Shown in pieces: positions 1 to 6,110 of a DNA stretch of 6,110 bases (its first letter is position 1; each line of letters opens with the position of its first letter). The notes under the pieces are model-generated. The model had not been told where the DNA came from. It searched no databases and saw nothing but the letters and a program-made list of their open reading frames with translations. The DNA is from Sphingomonas sp. (GTDB lineage Bacteria > Pseudomonadota > Alphaproteobacteria > Sphingomonadales > Sphingomonadaceae): NCBI GenBank assembly GCA_030146605.1, contig JASLBO010000487.1, forward strand, positions 1 through 6,110, read 5' to 3'. Position numbers and translations under genes: made by a program.

Positions 1-2
1 TC

Positions 3-1052
3 GTGATCGTATCGCTGATGGGCGGAGGCCTGAAGATCGAGCGGGCTGTCGCGTGGAAAAGCTGGAACGTCACATGGCGACTTCTCGGTATCGCGATGCC
101 GCTCACCATTCTCCTGGTCGTACTGCTCGGCCACCAACTCCTCGGTCTCGGGCTCGCAACCGCCTTGTTGCTGGCCGGCTCGCTGGCGCCGACGGACCCG
201 GTTCTCGCCGGAGACGTGCAGATCGAGCACGATGAGAACGAGGAGGAGGCGGAAGCCAAGTTCGCGCTCACCAGCGAGGCCGGGCTGAACGATGCGCTCG
301 CTTTCCCCTTCATCCATCTCGCCATCGCCATCGCCGCCGCCGGGGGCCTCACCGGGCAGGTCCTTACCGGCTGGGTGCTGAGCGACGTGCTCTGGAAGCT
401 TGGGGCGGGTCTGGTTGTCGGTGCCGCGCTCGGCCGGCTTGTCGGGTTGATCATATACCGGTTACCCTCGGGCACTTCCCTGTCGAGGACCGGCGATGGC
501 TTCATCGCCCTGGGTGCCACGCTGATCGTGTACACCGCGACCGAATTTGCGCATGGCTACGGCTTCCTGGCGGTGTTCGTGGCGGGTCTGATGATCCGCC
601 GTTCCGCACAGGGGCACGACTTCAACAAGCGACTGCACGATTTCGCCGACGAGTCCGAAAGACTGCTGATGATGCTCCTTCTTCTCATGTTCGGCGGAAT
701 GTTGGCGGCCGGATTGCTTAAAGATGTCGGCTGGGTGGAAGTCACGTTTGCAGCGATCATGCTTCTGATTATCCGGCCGATCGCGGGCTGGATCAGCCTG
801 ATCGGCGTGAAGCGTCCGAAGTTGGAACTGGCGATCATCGGGTTCTTCGGAATACGCGGCCTTGGGTCCGTATATTATCTGAGCTACGGATTCAATCACG
901 CCACCTTCGAATACGAATACAGTTTGTGGGGAACGCTCGGCCTCATCATTGCGGCCTCGATTCTCATGCACGGAGTGCTCGTAACGCCTGCTCTTCGAAG
1001 GCTTCAAGAGCATTATCGAGCTTTGGGGATCGCCAACGGGAAACGGGCGTAA
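3..1052 (+). CDS. Na+/H+ antiporter, CPA1/NhaP type (5' partial)
   Basis: Inner-membrane cation/proton antiporter that would exchange Na+ (or K+) for H+ in pH and salt homeostasis. The visible 349 residues are mostly hydrophobic helices with short loops. Family landmarks: APTDPVLAGD at about residues 62-71; SEAGLNDALAFPF at about 91-103, whose Asn96-Asp97 pair is the ion-binding ND motif of CPA1 antiporters; an acidic stretch (EHDENEEEAEAK) between them at about 75-86; FFGIRGLGSVYYL at about 281-293 with the conserved Arg; and HGVLVTPALRRL at about 323-334. The C-terminus ends shortly after the last helix, so there is no large regulatory tail. The frame is open to the left edge and the first residues already lie inside a conserved segment (LMGGGLKIERAVAWKSW), so roughly the first 80 residues are missing and the GTG at position 3 is not the real start. 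It converges with the aldehyde dehydrogenase gene. Family assignment is firm; ion specificity cannot be read from sequence. Confidence 0.92.
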   Translation: MIVSLMGGGLKIERAVAWKSWNVTWRLLGIAMPLTILLVVLLGHQLLGLGLATALLLAGSLAPTDPVLAGDVQIEHDENEEEAEAKFALTSEAGLNDALAFPFIHLAIAIAAAGGLTGQVLTGWVLSDVLWKLGAGLVVGAALGRLVGLIIYRLPSGTSLSRTGDGFIALGATLIVYTATEFAHGYGFLAVFVAGLMIRRSAQGHDFNKRLHDFADESERLLMMLLLLMFGGMLAAGLLKDVGWVEVTFAAIMLLIIRPIAGWISLIGVKRPKLELAIIGFFGIRGLGSVYYLSYGFNHATFEYEYSLWGTLGLIIAASILMHGVLVTPALRRLQEHYRALGIANGKRA

Positions 1053-1122
1053 TCAGACGTAGCAAATCTCAAGATCAACAGGCATCCCACTGGCAAGCCG
1101 AGCGGCGACAAGAAAGGACACG

Positions 1123-1146
1123 CTTCGGTCACGCGAATGACCGGGG
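1123..1146 (-). terminator. Weak hairpin in the convergent gap, possible terminator
   Basis: CGGTCA at 1126-1131 and TGACCG at 1138-1143 form a perfect 6-bp stem around a 6-base loop. In plus-strand RNA, two U-G wobbles and a C-G pair extend it to 1123-1146. It is the only clear hairpin I see in the 125 bases between the antiporter stop (1052) and the aldehyde dehydrogenase stop (1178). No T-run follows on the plus strand. On the minus strand a loosely pyrimidine-rich stretch (CCTTTCTTG) comes later. It may help end aldehyde dehydrogenase transcription, but the evidence is weak. Confidence 0.3.
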
Positions 1147-1177
1147 AGCGCGCGCCGGTGTTGCTGGCATACAGGCT

Positions 1178-2608
1178 TCAGGCCGGAGCGAAGACTCCGA
1201 CCACCGATTTGACTTCCAGAAACTCGGCGAGGCCGAACTTGCCGTGCTCGCGCCCGTTGCCCGATTGCTTGTAGCCGCCGAAGGGCAGGTTCGGATCGGG
1301 CTGGCCGCCATTGACATAGACCATCCCCGCGCGGAGCCGCGGCGCGACGCGCCTGACCGACTCTGCGTCGCCGAACACCACTGCCGACAGGCCGTAATCG
1401 GTGTCGTTGGCGATGCGGATCGCGTCTTCCTCGTCCTCATAGGGGATGATCGTGACCACCGGCCCGAAAATCTCCTCGCGTGCGATCGTCATGTCGTTGC
1501 GGACGTTCGAGAAGAGCGTCGGCTTGACGAAATAGCCGGTCTCCACGCCGTCGGGCCGGCCGGGTCCGCCGGTCTCGAGCTTTGCGCCTTCCTCGAGCCC
1601 CCTGGCGATCAGGCCCTGGATCTTGTCCCACTGCGTCTTGTTGACCACGGGGCCGATGTGGCGGCCCTCCTGGGCAGGGTCCCCGACCTGCGTCGCCTTC
1701 ATCATCTCGGCGGCGAGCGCCGCGACCTCCTCCTGCAGATGCCGCGGCACGAGCAAGCGGGCAGGGGCGATGCAGCTCTGTCCCGAATTCATCAGCACGC
1801 TGAACAGCGTGCCGGGCACTGCCCTGGCGAGATCGGCGCTCTCCAGCACCAGCGACGGCGATTTGCCGCCGAGTTCCTGATGGACGCGCTTGACCGTGTC
1901 GGCGGCGTTTTTCGCGACGAGAATGCCGGCGCGGGTCGAACCGGTGAAGCTCACCATGTCGACGTCGCGGTGCTTCGAAAGCGCGGTACCCACGCCGGGG
2001 CCGTCGCCATTGACCAGATTGAACACGCCCGCGGGCACGCCCGCGGCATGCATCACCTCGGCGAAGATCGCGGCGCATCCCGGCGCTTCCTCCGACGGCT
2101 TGAGGATCATCGTGCAGCCGGCGGCGAGCGCCGGCGCCACCTTCGAGACGATCTGGTTGAGCGGCCAGTTCCACGGCGTGATCAGCGCGACCACGCCGAT
2201 CGCCTCGTGGACGACGAGGCTGTTGCCGATCTGCTCCTCGAACCGGAATTCCTCGAGCGCGCGCACTGCGGACAGCAGATGCCCGATCCCCGAGCCGACC
2301 TGCGCGGTTTTGGCGAGGCTCAGCGGCGCTCCCATTTCGAGGCTGATCGCCTCGGCCATGTCGGCGGCGCGGGCCTTATACGCTTCGAGCACGCGCTGGA
2401 TCAGCGCGATGCGCTCTTCGACGCTGGTGCGCGAGAAGCTGTCGAAGGCGCGCTTCGCCGCCGCGACCGCCTTGTCGACATCGGCTGCCGAGCCGAGCGT
2501 GATCTCGCTGACGGCCGCCTCGGTGGCGGGGTTGATCACTTCGTGGCGGGTGCCGCCGTCGCTCTCGATCCACGCGCCGTCGATATAGTGCTTCAGAGTG
2601 CCGCGCAT
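1178..2608 (-). CDS. NAD(P)+-dependent aldehyde dehydrogenase
   Basis: Cytoplasmic enzyme oxidising an aldehyde to the carboxylic acid with NAD(P)+. At 476 residues it has the usual length of the ALDH superfamily and every catalytic landmark is present. These are ITPWNWPL at about 143-150 (Asn147 in the oxyanion hole), Lys170 in ILKPSEEAP (cofactor binding), FTGSTRAG at 221-228 (Rossmann glycine motif), Glu245 in QELGGKSP (general base), Cys279 in NSGQSCIAPARLL (nucleophile), Glu379 in REEIFGPV (nicotinamide ribose contact), and LPFGGYKQSGNGRE at 441-454. The ATG at 2608 is preceded by GGGAGAGG four bases upstream, a strong ribosome binding site. The gene lies just beyond the glnA terminator and is probably transcribed on its own. 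The substrate is not evident. The overall pattern recalls the CddD-like branch acting on aliphatic semialdehydes, but that is memory rather than a search result. Confidence 0.95.
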   Translation of the reverse strand: MRGTLKHYIDGAWIESDGGTRHEVINPATEAAVSEITLGSAADVDKAVAAAKRAFDSFSRTSVEERIALIQRVLEAYKARAADMAEAISLEMGAPLSLAKTAQVGSGIGHLLSAVRALEEFRFEEQIGNSLVVHEAIGVVALITPWNWPLNQIVSKVAPALAAGCTMILKPSEEAPGCAAIFAEVMHAAGVPAGVFNLVNGDGPGVGTALSKHRDVDMVSFTGSTRAGILVAKNAADTVKRVHQELGGKSPSLVLESADLARAVPGTLFSVLMNSGQSCIAPARLLVPRHLQEEVAALAAEMMKATQVGDPAQEGRHIGPVVNKTQWDKIQGLIARGLEEGAKLETGGPGRPDGVETGYFVKPTLFSNVRNDMTIAREEIFGPVVTIIPYEDEEDAIRIANDTDYGLSAVVFGDAESVRRVAPRLRAGMVYVNGGQPDPNLPFGGYKQSGNGREHGKFGLAEFLEVKSVVGVFAPA

Positions 2609-2667
2609 CCCGCCTCTCCCGATTCGAACTTCCGGTATGGCAAACTAGATGGCGGCGCGCGGGGATC

Positions 2668-2682
2668 GTTGCAAGCTGCAAC
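2668..2682. promoter_or_regulatory. 15-bp palindrome, candidate operator upstream of the aldehyde dehydrogenase
   Basis: GTTGCA-AGC-TGCAAC is a perfect 6-3-6 inverted repeat, 60 bases upstream of the aldehyde dehydrogenase start. The short 3-base spacer makes a protein-binding dyad more likely than an RNA hairpin. On the minus strand its TTGCAA half could double as a -35 element, but I found no convincing -10 at the right spacing. No regulator gene lies in the window, so the binding protein is unknown. Confidence 0.35.
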
Positions 2683-2711
2683 CTTGTCCGGCCGAGGCCG
2701 GCACACAGCAA

Positions 2712-2739
2712 GACGCCCGGACCTTTCGGCCCGGGCGTC
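2712..2739 (-). terminator. Terminator hairpin of the glnB-glnA operon
   Basis: In minus-strand RNA, GACGCCCGGGCC and GGUCCGGGCGUC pair over 12 bp around a GAAA tetraloop, a GNRA loop known to stabilise stems. It starts 27 bases beyond the glnA stop. The tail (TCTTGCTGT) is only moderately T-rich. One pair is a G-U wobble in the minus-strand RNA. The same position is an A-C mismatch in plus-strand RNA, so the structure is tuned to end transcription coming from glnA. A T-run (2750-2754) about ten bases beyond the stem on the plus side may give weak two-way function. Confidence 0.82.
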
Positions 2740-2766
2740 GCGCTATCCCTTTTTCGACCCGAGGGA

Positions 2767-4179
2767 TCAGCTGCTGTAATACATGTCGTATTCGACCGGG
2801 CTCGGCGTCATCTCCCAGCGCGCGACTTCGGCACGCTTGATCTCGACATAGGCGGCGATCTGGTCGCGGGTGAACACGTCGCCCTTGAGCAGATAGTCCT
2901 GGTCGGCCTCGAGGCTGTCGAGTGCTTCGCGCAAGCTGCCGCACACGGTGGGAACCTGTTCGAGCTCGGCGGGGGGCAGATCGTACAGATTCTTGTCCAT
3001 CGGATCGCCCGGATGGATCTTGTTCTGGATGCCATCGAGGCCCGCCATCAGCAGCGCGGCATAAGCGAGATACGGGTTGGCCAGCGCATCGGGGAAGCGG
3101 AACTCGACGCGCTTCGCCTTGGCGCCCGCACCATAAGGGATGCGACACGAAGCCGAGCGGTTGCGCGACGAATAAGCGAGCAGCACCGGCGCTTCGTAGC
3201 CCGGGACCAGCCGCTTGTAGCTGTTGGTCGACGGATTGGTGAAGGCGTTGAGCGACTTGGCGTGCTTGATCACGCCCCCGATGAAATAGAGGCACATGTC
3301 CGAAAGGCCCGCATAGCCGTTGCCGGCGAACAGCGGATTGCCCTTGTCCCAGATCGAAATATGCGTGTGCATGCCGCTGCCGTTATCTTCCTTGATCGGC
3401 TTGGGCATGAAGGTCGCGGTCTTGCCATAGGCATGCGCGACCTGGTGGACGACATATTTGTAGATCTGCATGCGGTCGGCAGTTTCGACCAGCGTGCCGA
3501 AGGTCAGGCCGAGCTCGTGTTGCGCGGCGGCGACTTCGTGGTGATGCTTGTCGCAGGGCAGGCCCATTTCGAGCATCGTCGCGACCATCTCGCCGCGGAT
3601 GTCGACCGCGCTGTCGACCGGCGCGACGGGGAAGTAGCCGCCCTTGGCGCGCGGACGGTGGCCGAGATTGCCGCCTTCATATTCCTTGCCCGAATTGCCG
3701 GGCAGCTCGATGTCGTCGATCGCGTAATAGCTGGTCGAATAGCTGTTCTCGAAGCGGACGTCGTCGAACATGAAGAATTCGGCCTCGGGGCCGACATAGA
3801 CGGTGTCGCCAATGCCCAAAGTCTTGAGATAGGCCTCCGAGCGCTTCGCGGTCGAGCGCGGATCGCGGCTGTAAAGCTCGCCCGTCGACGGCTCGACCAC
3901 GTCGCAGACGAGGATCAGCATCGGCGTCGCCGAGAACGGATCGACCCAGACGGCGTCGAGATCGGGCTTGAGGATCATGTCGGACTCGTTGATCGCCTTC
4001 CAGCCCTCGATCGACGAACCGTCGAACATCAGGCCGTCGGTCAGCTCGTCCTCGCCGAGGATCTTGGCCACCATGGTCAGGTGCTGCCACTTGCCCTTGG
4101 GATCGGTGAAGCGGAGGTCGATCCACTCGATCTCGTGCTCCTTCACCATCTTCAGGATGTCATTGGCCGAATTCGCCAT
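2767..4179 (-). CDS. glnA: Type I glutamine synthetase
   Basis: Makes glutamine from glutamate, ammonia and ATP as a cytoplasmic dodecamer, the entry point of ammonium assimilation. The 470 residues match the standard length of the bacterial GSI-beta enzyme. Landmarks: [10 protein letters not shown] at 51-60; PEAEFF at 131-136 (metal-binding Glu132 and Glu134); [11 protein letters not shown] at 212-222; [16 protein letters not shown] at 260-275 (ATP-binding signature with His271); [10 protein letters not shown] at 315-324; and KNLYDLPP at 396-403, where Tyr399 is the adenylylation site used by GlnE. The enzyme is therefore probably switched off covalently in nitrogen excess. The ATG at 4179 starts the conserved [15 protein letters not shown] sequence. 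A further 27 in-frame codons upstream lack family character and were left out. A modest ribosome site (GAAAGG) lies 9 bases upstream. It is the last gene of the operon with glnB, 118 bases after the intervening small gene. Confidence 0.98.
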   Translation of the reverse strand: MANSANDILKMVKEHEIEWIDLRFTDPKGKWQHLTMVAKILGEDELTDGLMFDGSSIEGWKAINESDMILKPDLDAVWVDPFSATPMLILVCDVVEPSTGELYSRDPRSTAKRSEAYLKTLGIGDTVYVGPEAEFFMFDDVRFENSYSTSYYAIDDIELPGNSGKEYEGGNLGHRPRAKGGYFPVAPVDSAVDIRGEMVATMLEMGLPCDKHHHEVAAAQHELGLTFGTLVETADRMQIYKYVVHQVAHAYGKTATFMPKPIKEDNGSGMHTHISIWDKGNPLFAGNGYAGLSDMCLYFIGGVIKHAKSLNAFTNPSTNSYKRLVPGYEAPVLLAYSSRNRSASCRIPYGAGAKAKRVEFRFPDALANPYLAYAALLMAGLDGIQNKIHPGDPMDKNLYDLPPAELEQVPTVCGSLREALDSLEADQDYLLKGDVFTRDQIAAYVEIKRAEVARWEMTPSPVEYDMYYSS

Positions 4180-4208
4180 CGTAAAAGCCCTTTCGCTCTC
4201 TTTCGTGC

Positions 4209-4224
4209 GCCCGACGAATCGGGC
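4209..4224 (-). other. UUCG-loop hairpin in the glnA leader
   Basis: In minus-strand RNA, GCCCGA-UUCG-UCGGGC forms a perfect 6-bp stem closed by a UUCG tetraloop, 29 bases upstream of the glnA start and in the 118-base gap after the small gene. No T-run follows, so it is not a standard terminator. It could stabilise a processed glnA message or set the glnA:glnB ratio. It is an exact structure, but its function is inference. Confidence 0.45.
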
Positions 4225-4297
4225 AATTAAATTAGCAACCCACAGGAAGCCTTGGCACAATGCTGCGCCGCGTCAAATAACCAGCTGCGGCGACGCG

Positions 4298-5095
<798 letters not shown>

Positions 5096-5108
5096 GCGGG
5101 CGCGAGGC

Positions 5109-5125
5109 TGCCTTTTTGCGTGGCA
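5109..5125. promoter_or_regulatory. Candidate NtrC site, promoter-distal
   Basis: Second TGCC-N9-GGCA dyad, centred about 117 bases upstream of the predicted glnB start. Its centre is 30 bases from the first, close to three helical turns, so dimers bound at both would lie on the same DNA face. That is the arrangement of known NtrC enhancers. Its right half (TGGCA) overlaps a plus-strand sigma-54-like sequence. Confidence 0.5.
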
Positions 5126-5135
5126 CGATTTTCGC
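5121..5135 (+). promoter_or_regulatory. Sigma-54-like sequence facing the exported-protein gene
   Basis: TGGCACGATTTTCGC has the sigma-54 -24 box exactly and the -12 GC at correct spacing, with TCGC in place of TTGC. If used, transcription would begin near 5147 and give a leader of about 134 bases before the ATG at 5281. It overlaps the distal TGCC-N9-GGCA dyad, so the resemblance may only reflect that palindrome. Confidence 0.25.
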
Positions 5136-5238
5136 CAATCGGTTCAATCGTGATCTCCGCGGGGTGGGACGCTTCCTGGGCGAAAGGCGATGCTCGCCAT
5201 CCGAAACGATCTGGAGTAGTGCCCGCGCCACGCGCGAT

Positions 5239-5258
5239 CGGAAAGTCGCGCGTTTCCG
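5239..5258 (+). repeat. Inverted repeat just upstream of the exported-protein gene
   Basis: CGGAAA and TTTCCG form a perfect 6-bp inverted repeat around an 8-base GC-rich loop, ending ten bases before the ribosome binding site (GGGGAG, 5268-5273). It could be a leader hairpin or an operator; nothing further supports either. Apart from this and the sites listed nearer glnB, I see nothing distinct in the 313-base gap at 4968-5280. Confidence 0.3.
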
Positions 5259-5280
5259 GAAAGCGTTGGGGAGATCGCTT

Positions 5281-6110
5281 ATGAAGATCAGGAAGCTCTT
5301 TGCCTTGGCCACGGCGCTTGCCGCATTGTCGGTGACGGCGACGCCGGCGCAGGCGCAGTTCGGCGGGCTGGGCAGCCTCGCCAAAAAGGCGGGGATCGGG
5401 CTGCCGAGCCTGCAAAAGGCGCCGATCAGCACCAGCCTAAAGGATGCAAAATGGAGCGCGCCGGACCGCGACGGCTTCACTCCGCGCGAGGCCAAACGCT
5501 CGCTGATGCAGCTGCAGCGCACGCCGAACGGCGGCTTCGTGCTGCAGCCGGGCTATTACGAGTTTCACGACCAGAGCTATTGCCTGCATGCCGGAACCCA
5601 CGGGCCCGGCGGCGGCGACGGCTATCTATTTGGCCCGACCAAGGGCGCTGCCGAAGACGCCGTGATGACGATCGTGCGCAACTCGGTGAACCATCCCGAG
5701 ATCGAGCAGCACGACATCCAGACCCTGCTCTGGGCGATCGTCGCCCGCGCGCGGTTCGAGGACCTTTCGACCGAGCACAAGGCGATCGCCGCGCGGCTGC
5801 TGTCGCCGCGCCAGCTCGCGTCGCTCAACCGCAATGCGCTCGACCTGCTGACTCGCGGGCCGATCGCCGACAATCTGCCGAGCGGCGTTCGCCAGGTGCT
5901 CCAGGCCGAGGCCGATCTGCGCCGCATGCTGACATCGCCCGGCACCAGCTTCGCCGAGCTCGAGCGAGTCCACGGCCCAGCGGGCGTCCGGCAGGCTGGT
6001 GGTGATGGGCGGGTCGCCGCGCAGGACGGCGTCCAGGTTCAGGCGTCCCGCCGCGCCGGCGGCGGCGCGGGCGGCCGCGCGGCCGAGCCCGCCGAGCTGC
6101 GCGGCGAGCG
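5281..6110 (+). CDS. Exported protein of unknown function, broken near its 3' end
   Basis: I do not recognise a named family. The ATG at 5281 has a good ribosome site (GGGGAG, 7 bases away). Residues 1-25 are a signal peptide: a basic start (MKIRK), a hydrophobic core, and cleavage after Ala-Gln-Ala at about 25, so the protein is exported to the periplasm or beyond. The mature part begins QFGGLGSLAKKAG, then PISTSLKDAKW (48-58), DGFTPREAKR (64-73), RTPNGGFVLQPGYYE (80-94), and SYCLHAGTHGPGGGDGYLFGP (99-119) with a single Cys101. A mostly helical segment follows with DIQTLLWAIVARA (145-157) and RLLSPRQLASL (172-182). Residues up to about Val230 (position 5970) look like a real protein. Beyond that the frame stays open to the window edge but becomes Gly/Ala/Arg-rich low complexity, because the DNA there appears to be the reverse strand of a related gene. 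The native C-terminus is therefore lost. Confidence 0.7.
   Translation, partial: MKIRKLFALATALAALSVTATPAQAQFGGLGSLAKKAGIGLPSLQKAPISTSLKDAKWSAPDRDGFTPREAKRSLMQLQRTPNGGFVLQPGYYEFHDQSYCLHAGTHGPGGGDGYLFGPTKGAAEDAVMTIVRNSVNHPEIEQHDIQTLLWAIVARARFEDLSTEHKAIAARLLSPRQLASLNRNALDLLTRGPIADNLPSGVRQVLQAEADLRRMLTSPGTSFAELERVHGPAGVRQAGGDGRVAAQDGVQVQASRRAGGGAGGRAAEPAELRGE
5965..6110 (-). pseudogene. N-terminal fragment of a second gene of the same exported family, inverted
   Basis: Read on the minus strand from the right edge, this stretch encodes LAAQLGGLG, an Ala/Arg-rich linker, then RGDPPITTSLPDARWAVDS. The order and sequence mirror the start of the mature plus-strand protein at 5281: AQFGGLG then PISTSLKDAKW, with 8 of 11 positions identical in the second block and the others S/T, K/P and K/R. 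The start codon and signal peptide would lie beyond position 6110. After about 5965 the frame continues only as the antisense of the plus-strand gene, so the fragment lacks the downstream DGF and GGF-type conserved parts. It is more GC-rich than the plus-strand gene, so it is a related but distinct copy and not an inverted duplicate. Confidence 0.6.

Noticed and set aside
926..2779. 617-codon open frame on the plus strand opposite the aldehyde dehydrogenase
   Set aside because: It is rich in Arg, Asp, His and Ala with no recognisable motif, as expected for the antisense of a GC-rich gene. The opposite strand carries a full aldehyde dehydrogenase with all catalytic residues.
3013..4230. 405-codon open frame on the plus strand opposite glnA
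   Set aside because: It is an antisense shadow of glnA with repetitive charged composition and no family features. glnA is complete and canonical on the other strand.
4250..4268. TGGCACAATGCTGCG on the plus strand as another sigma-54 promoter
   Set aside because: The spacing puts CG, not GC, at the -12 position, and it would point away from glnA into the antisense of the small gene.
5626..5973. 115-codon minus-strand open frame beginning MDSLELGEAG
   Set aside because: Its start is only an internal GTG of the inverted family fragment. Everything after the first few codons is the antisense of the plus-strand exported-protein gene.

Overview
This 6,110-base, GC-rich window looks like the chromosome of an alphaproteobacterium, most likely a sphingomonad. 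The reasons are the glnB-to-glnA gene order behind a sigma-54 promoter, the GC-biased codon use, and the style of the secreted proteins at the right end. That placement is inference from memory of these families, not a search. Both window edges cut through genes. No RNA gene, CRISPR array or insertion sequence was seen.

Layout, left to right. (1) Positions 3-1052, plus: the C-terminal 349 codons of a CPA1/NhaP-type Na+/H+ antiporter, cut off at the left edge. (2) A 125-base convergent gap holds one weak hairpin. (3) Positions 1178-2608, minus: a complete NAD(P)+-dependent aldehyde dehydrogenase with a 15-bp operator-like palindrome upstream. (4) A strong GAAA-tetraloop terminator at 2712-2739 ends the next operon. 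(5) Positions 4967 down to 2767, minus: a nitrogen-assimilation operon, glnB (PII signal protein), then a small uncharacterised gene that overlaps the end of glnB by 17 bases, then glnA (type I glutamine synthetase). (6) Positions 4968-5280: the divergent control region. It holds an exact sigma-54 promoter for glnB and, further upstream, two TGCC-N9-GGCA palindromes 30 bp apart, as expected for an NtrC enhancer. (7) Positions 5281 to the right edge, plus: an exported protein with a clear signal peptide, from a family I cannot name.

The operon reads as one regulatory unit. Under nitrogen limitation NtrC would activate the sigma-54 promoter. PII would then be made together with the enzyme whose activity and expression it helps control through the GlnD/GlnE/NtrB cascade. 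GlnA keeps the adenylylation tyrosine (Tyr399) and GlnB keeps the uridylylation tyrosine (Tyr51), so both layers of covalent control look intact.

The most unusual feature is at the right end. The exported protein reads sensibly to about Val230 (about position 5970) and then becomes low-complexity. From about 5968 to the edge, the minus strand instead encodes the N-terminal part of a second member of the same family: AQLGGLG followed by PITTSLPDARW, against AQFGGLG and PISTSLKDAKW in the plus-strand gene. Two related genes are therefore joined head-in in opposite orientation at one point, each broken there. This fits either an inversion inside a tandem pair of paralogues or a chimeric assembly join.
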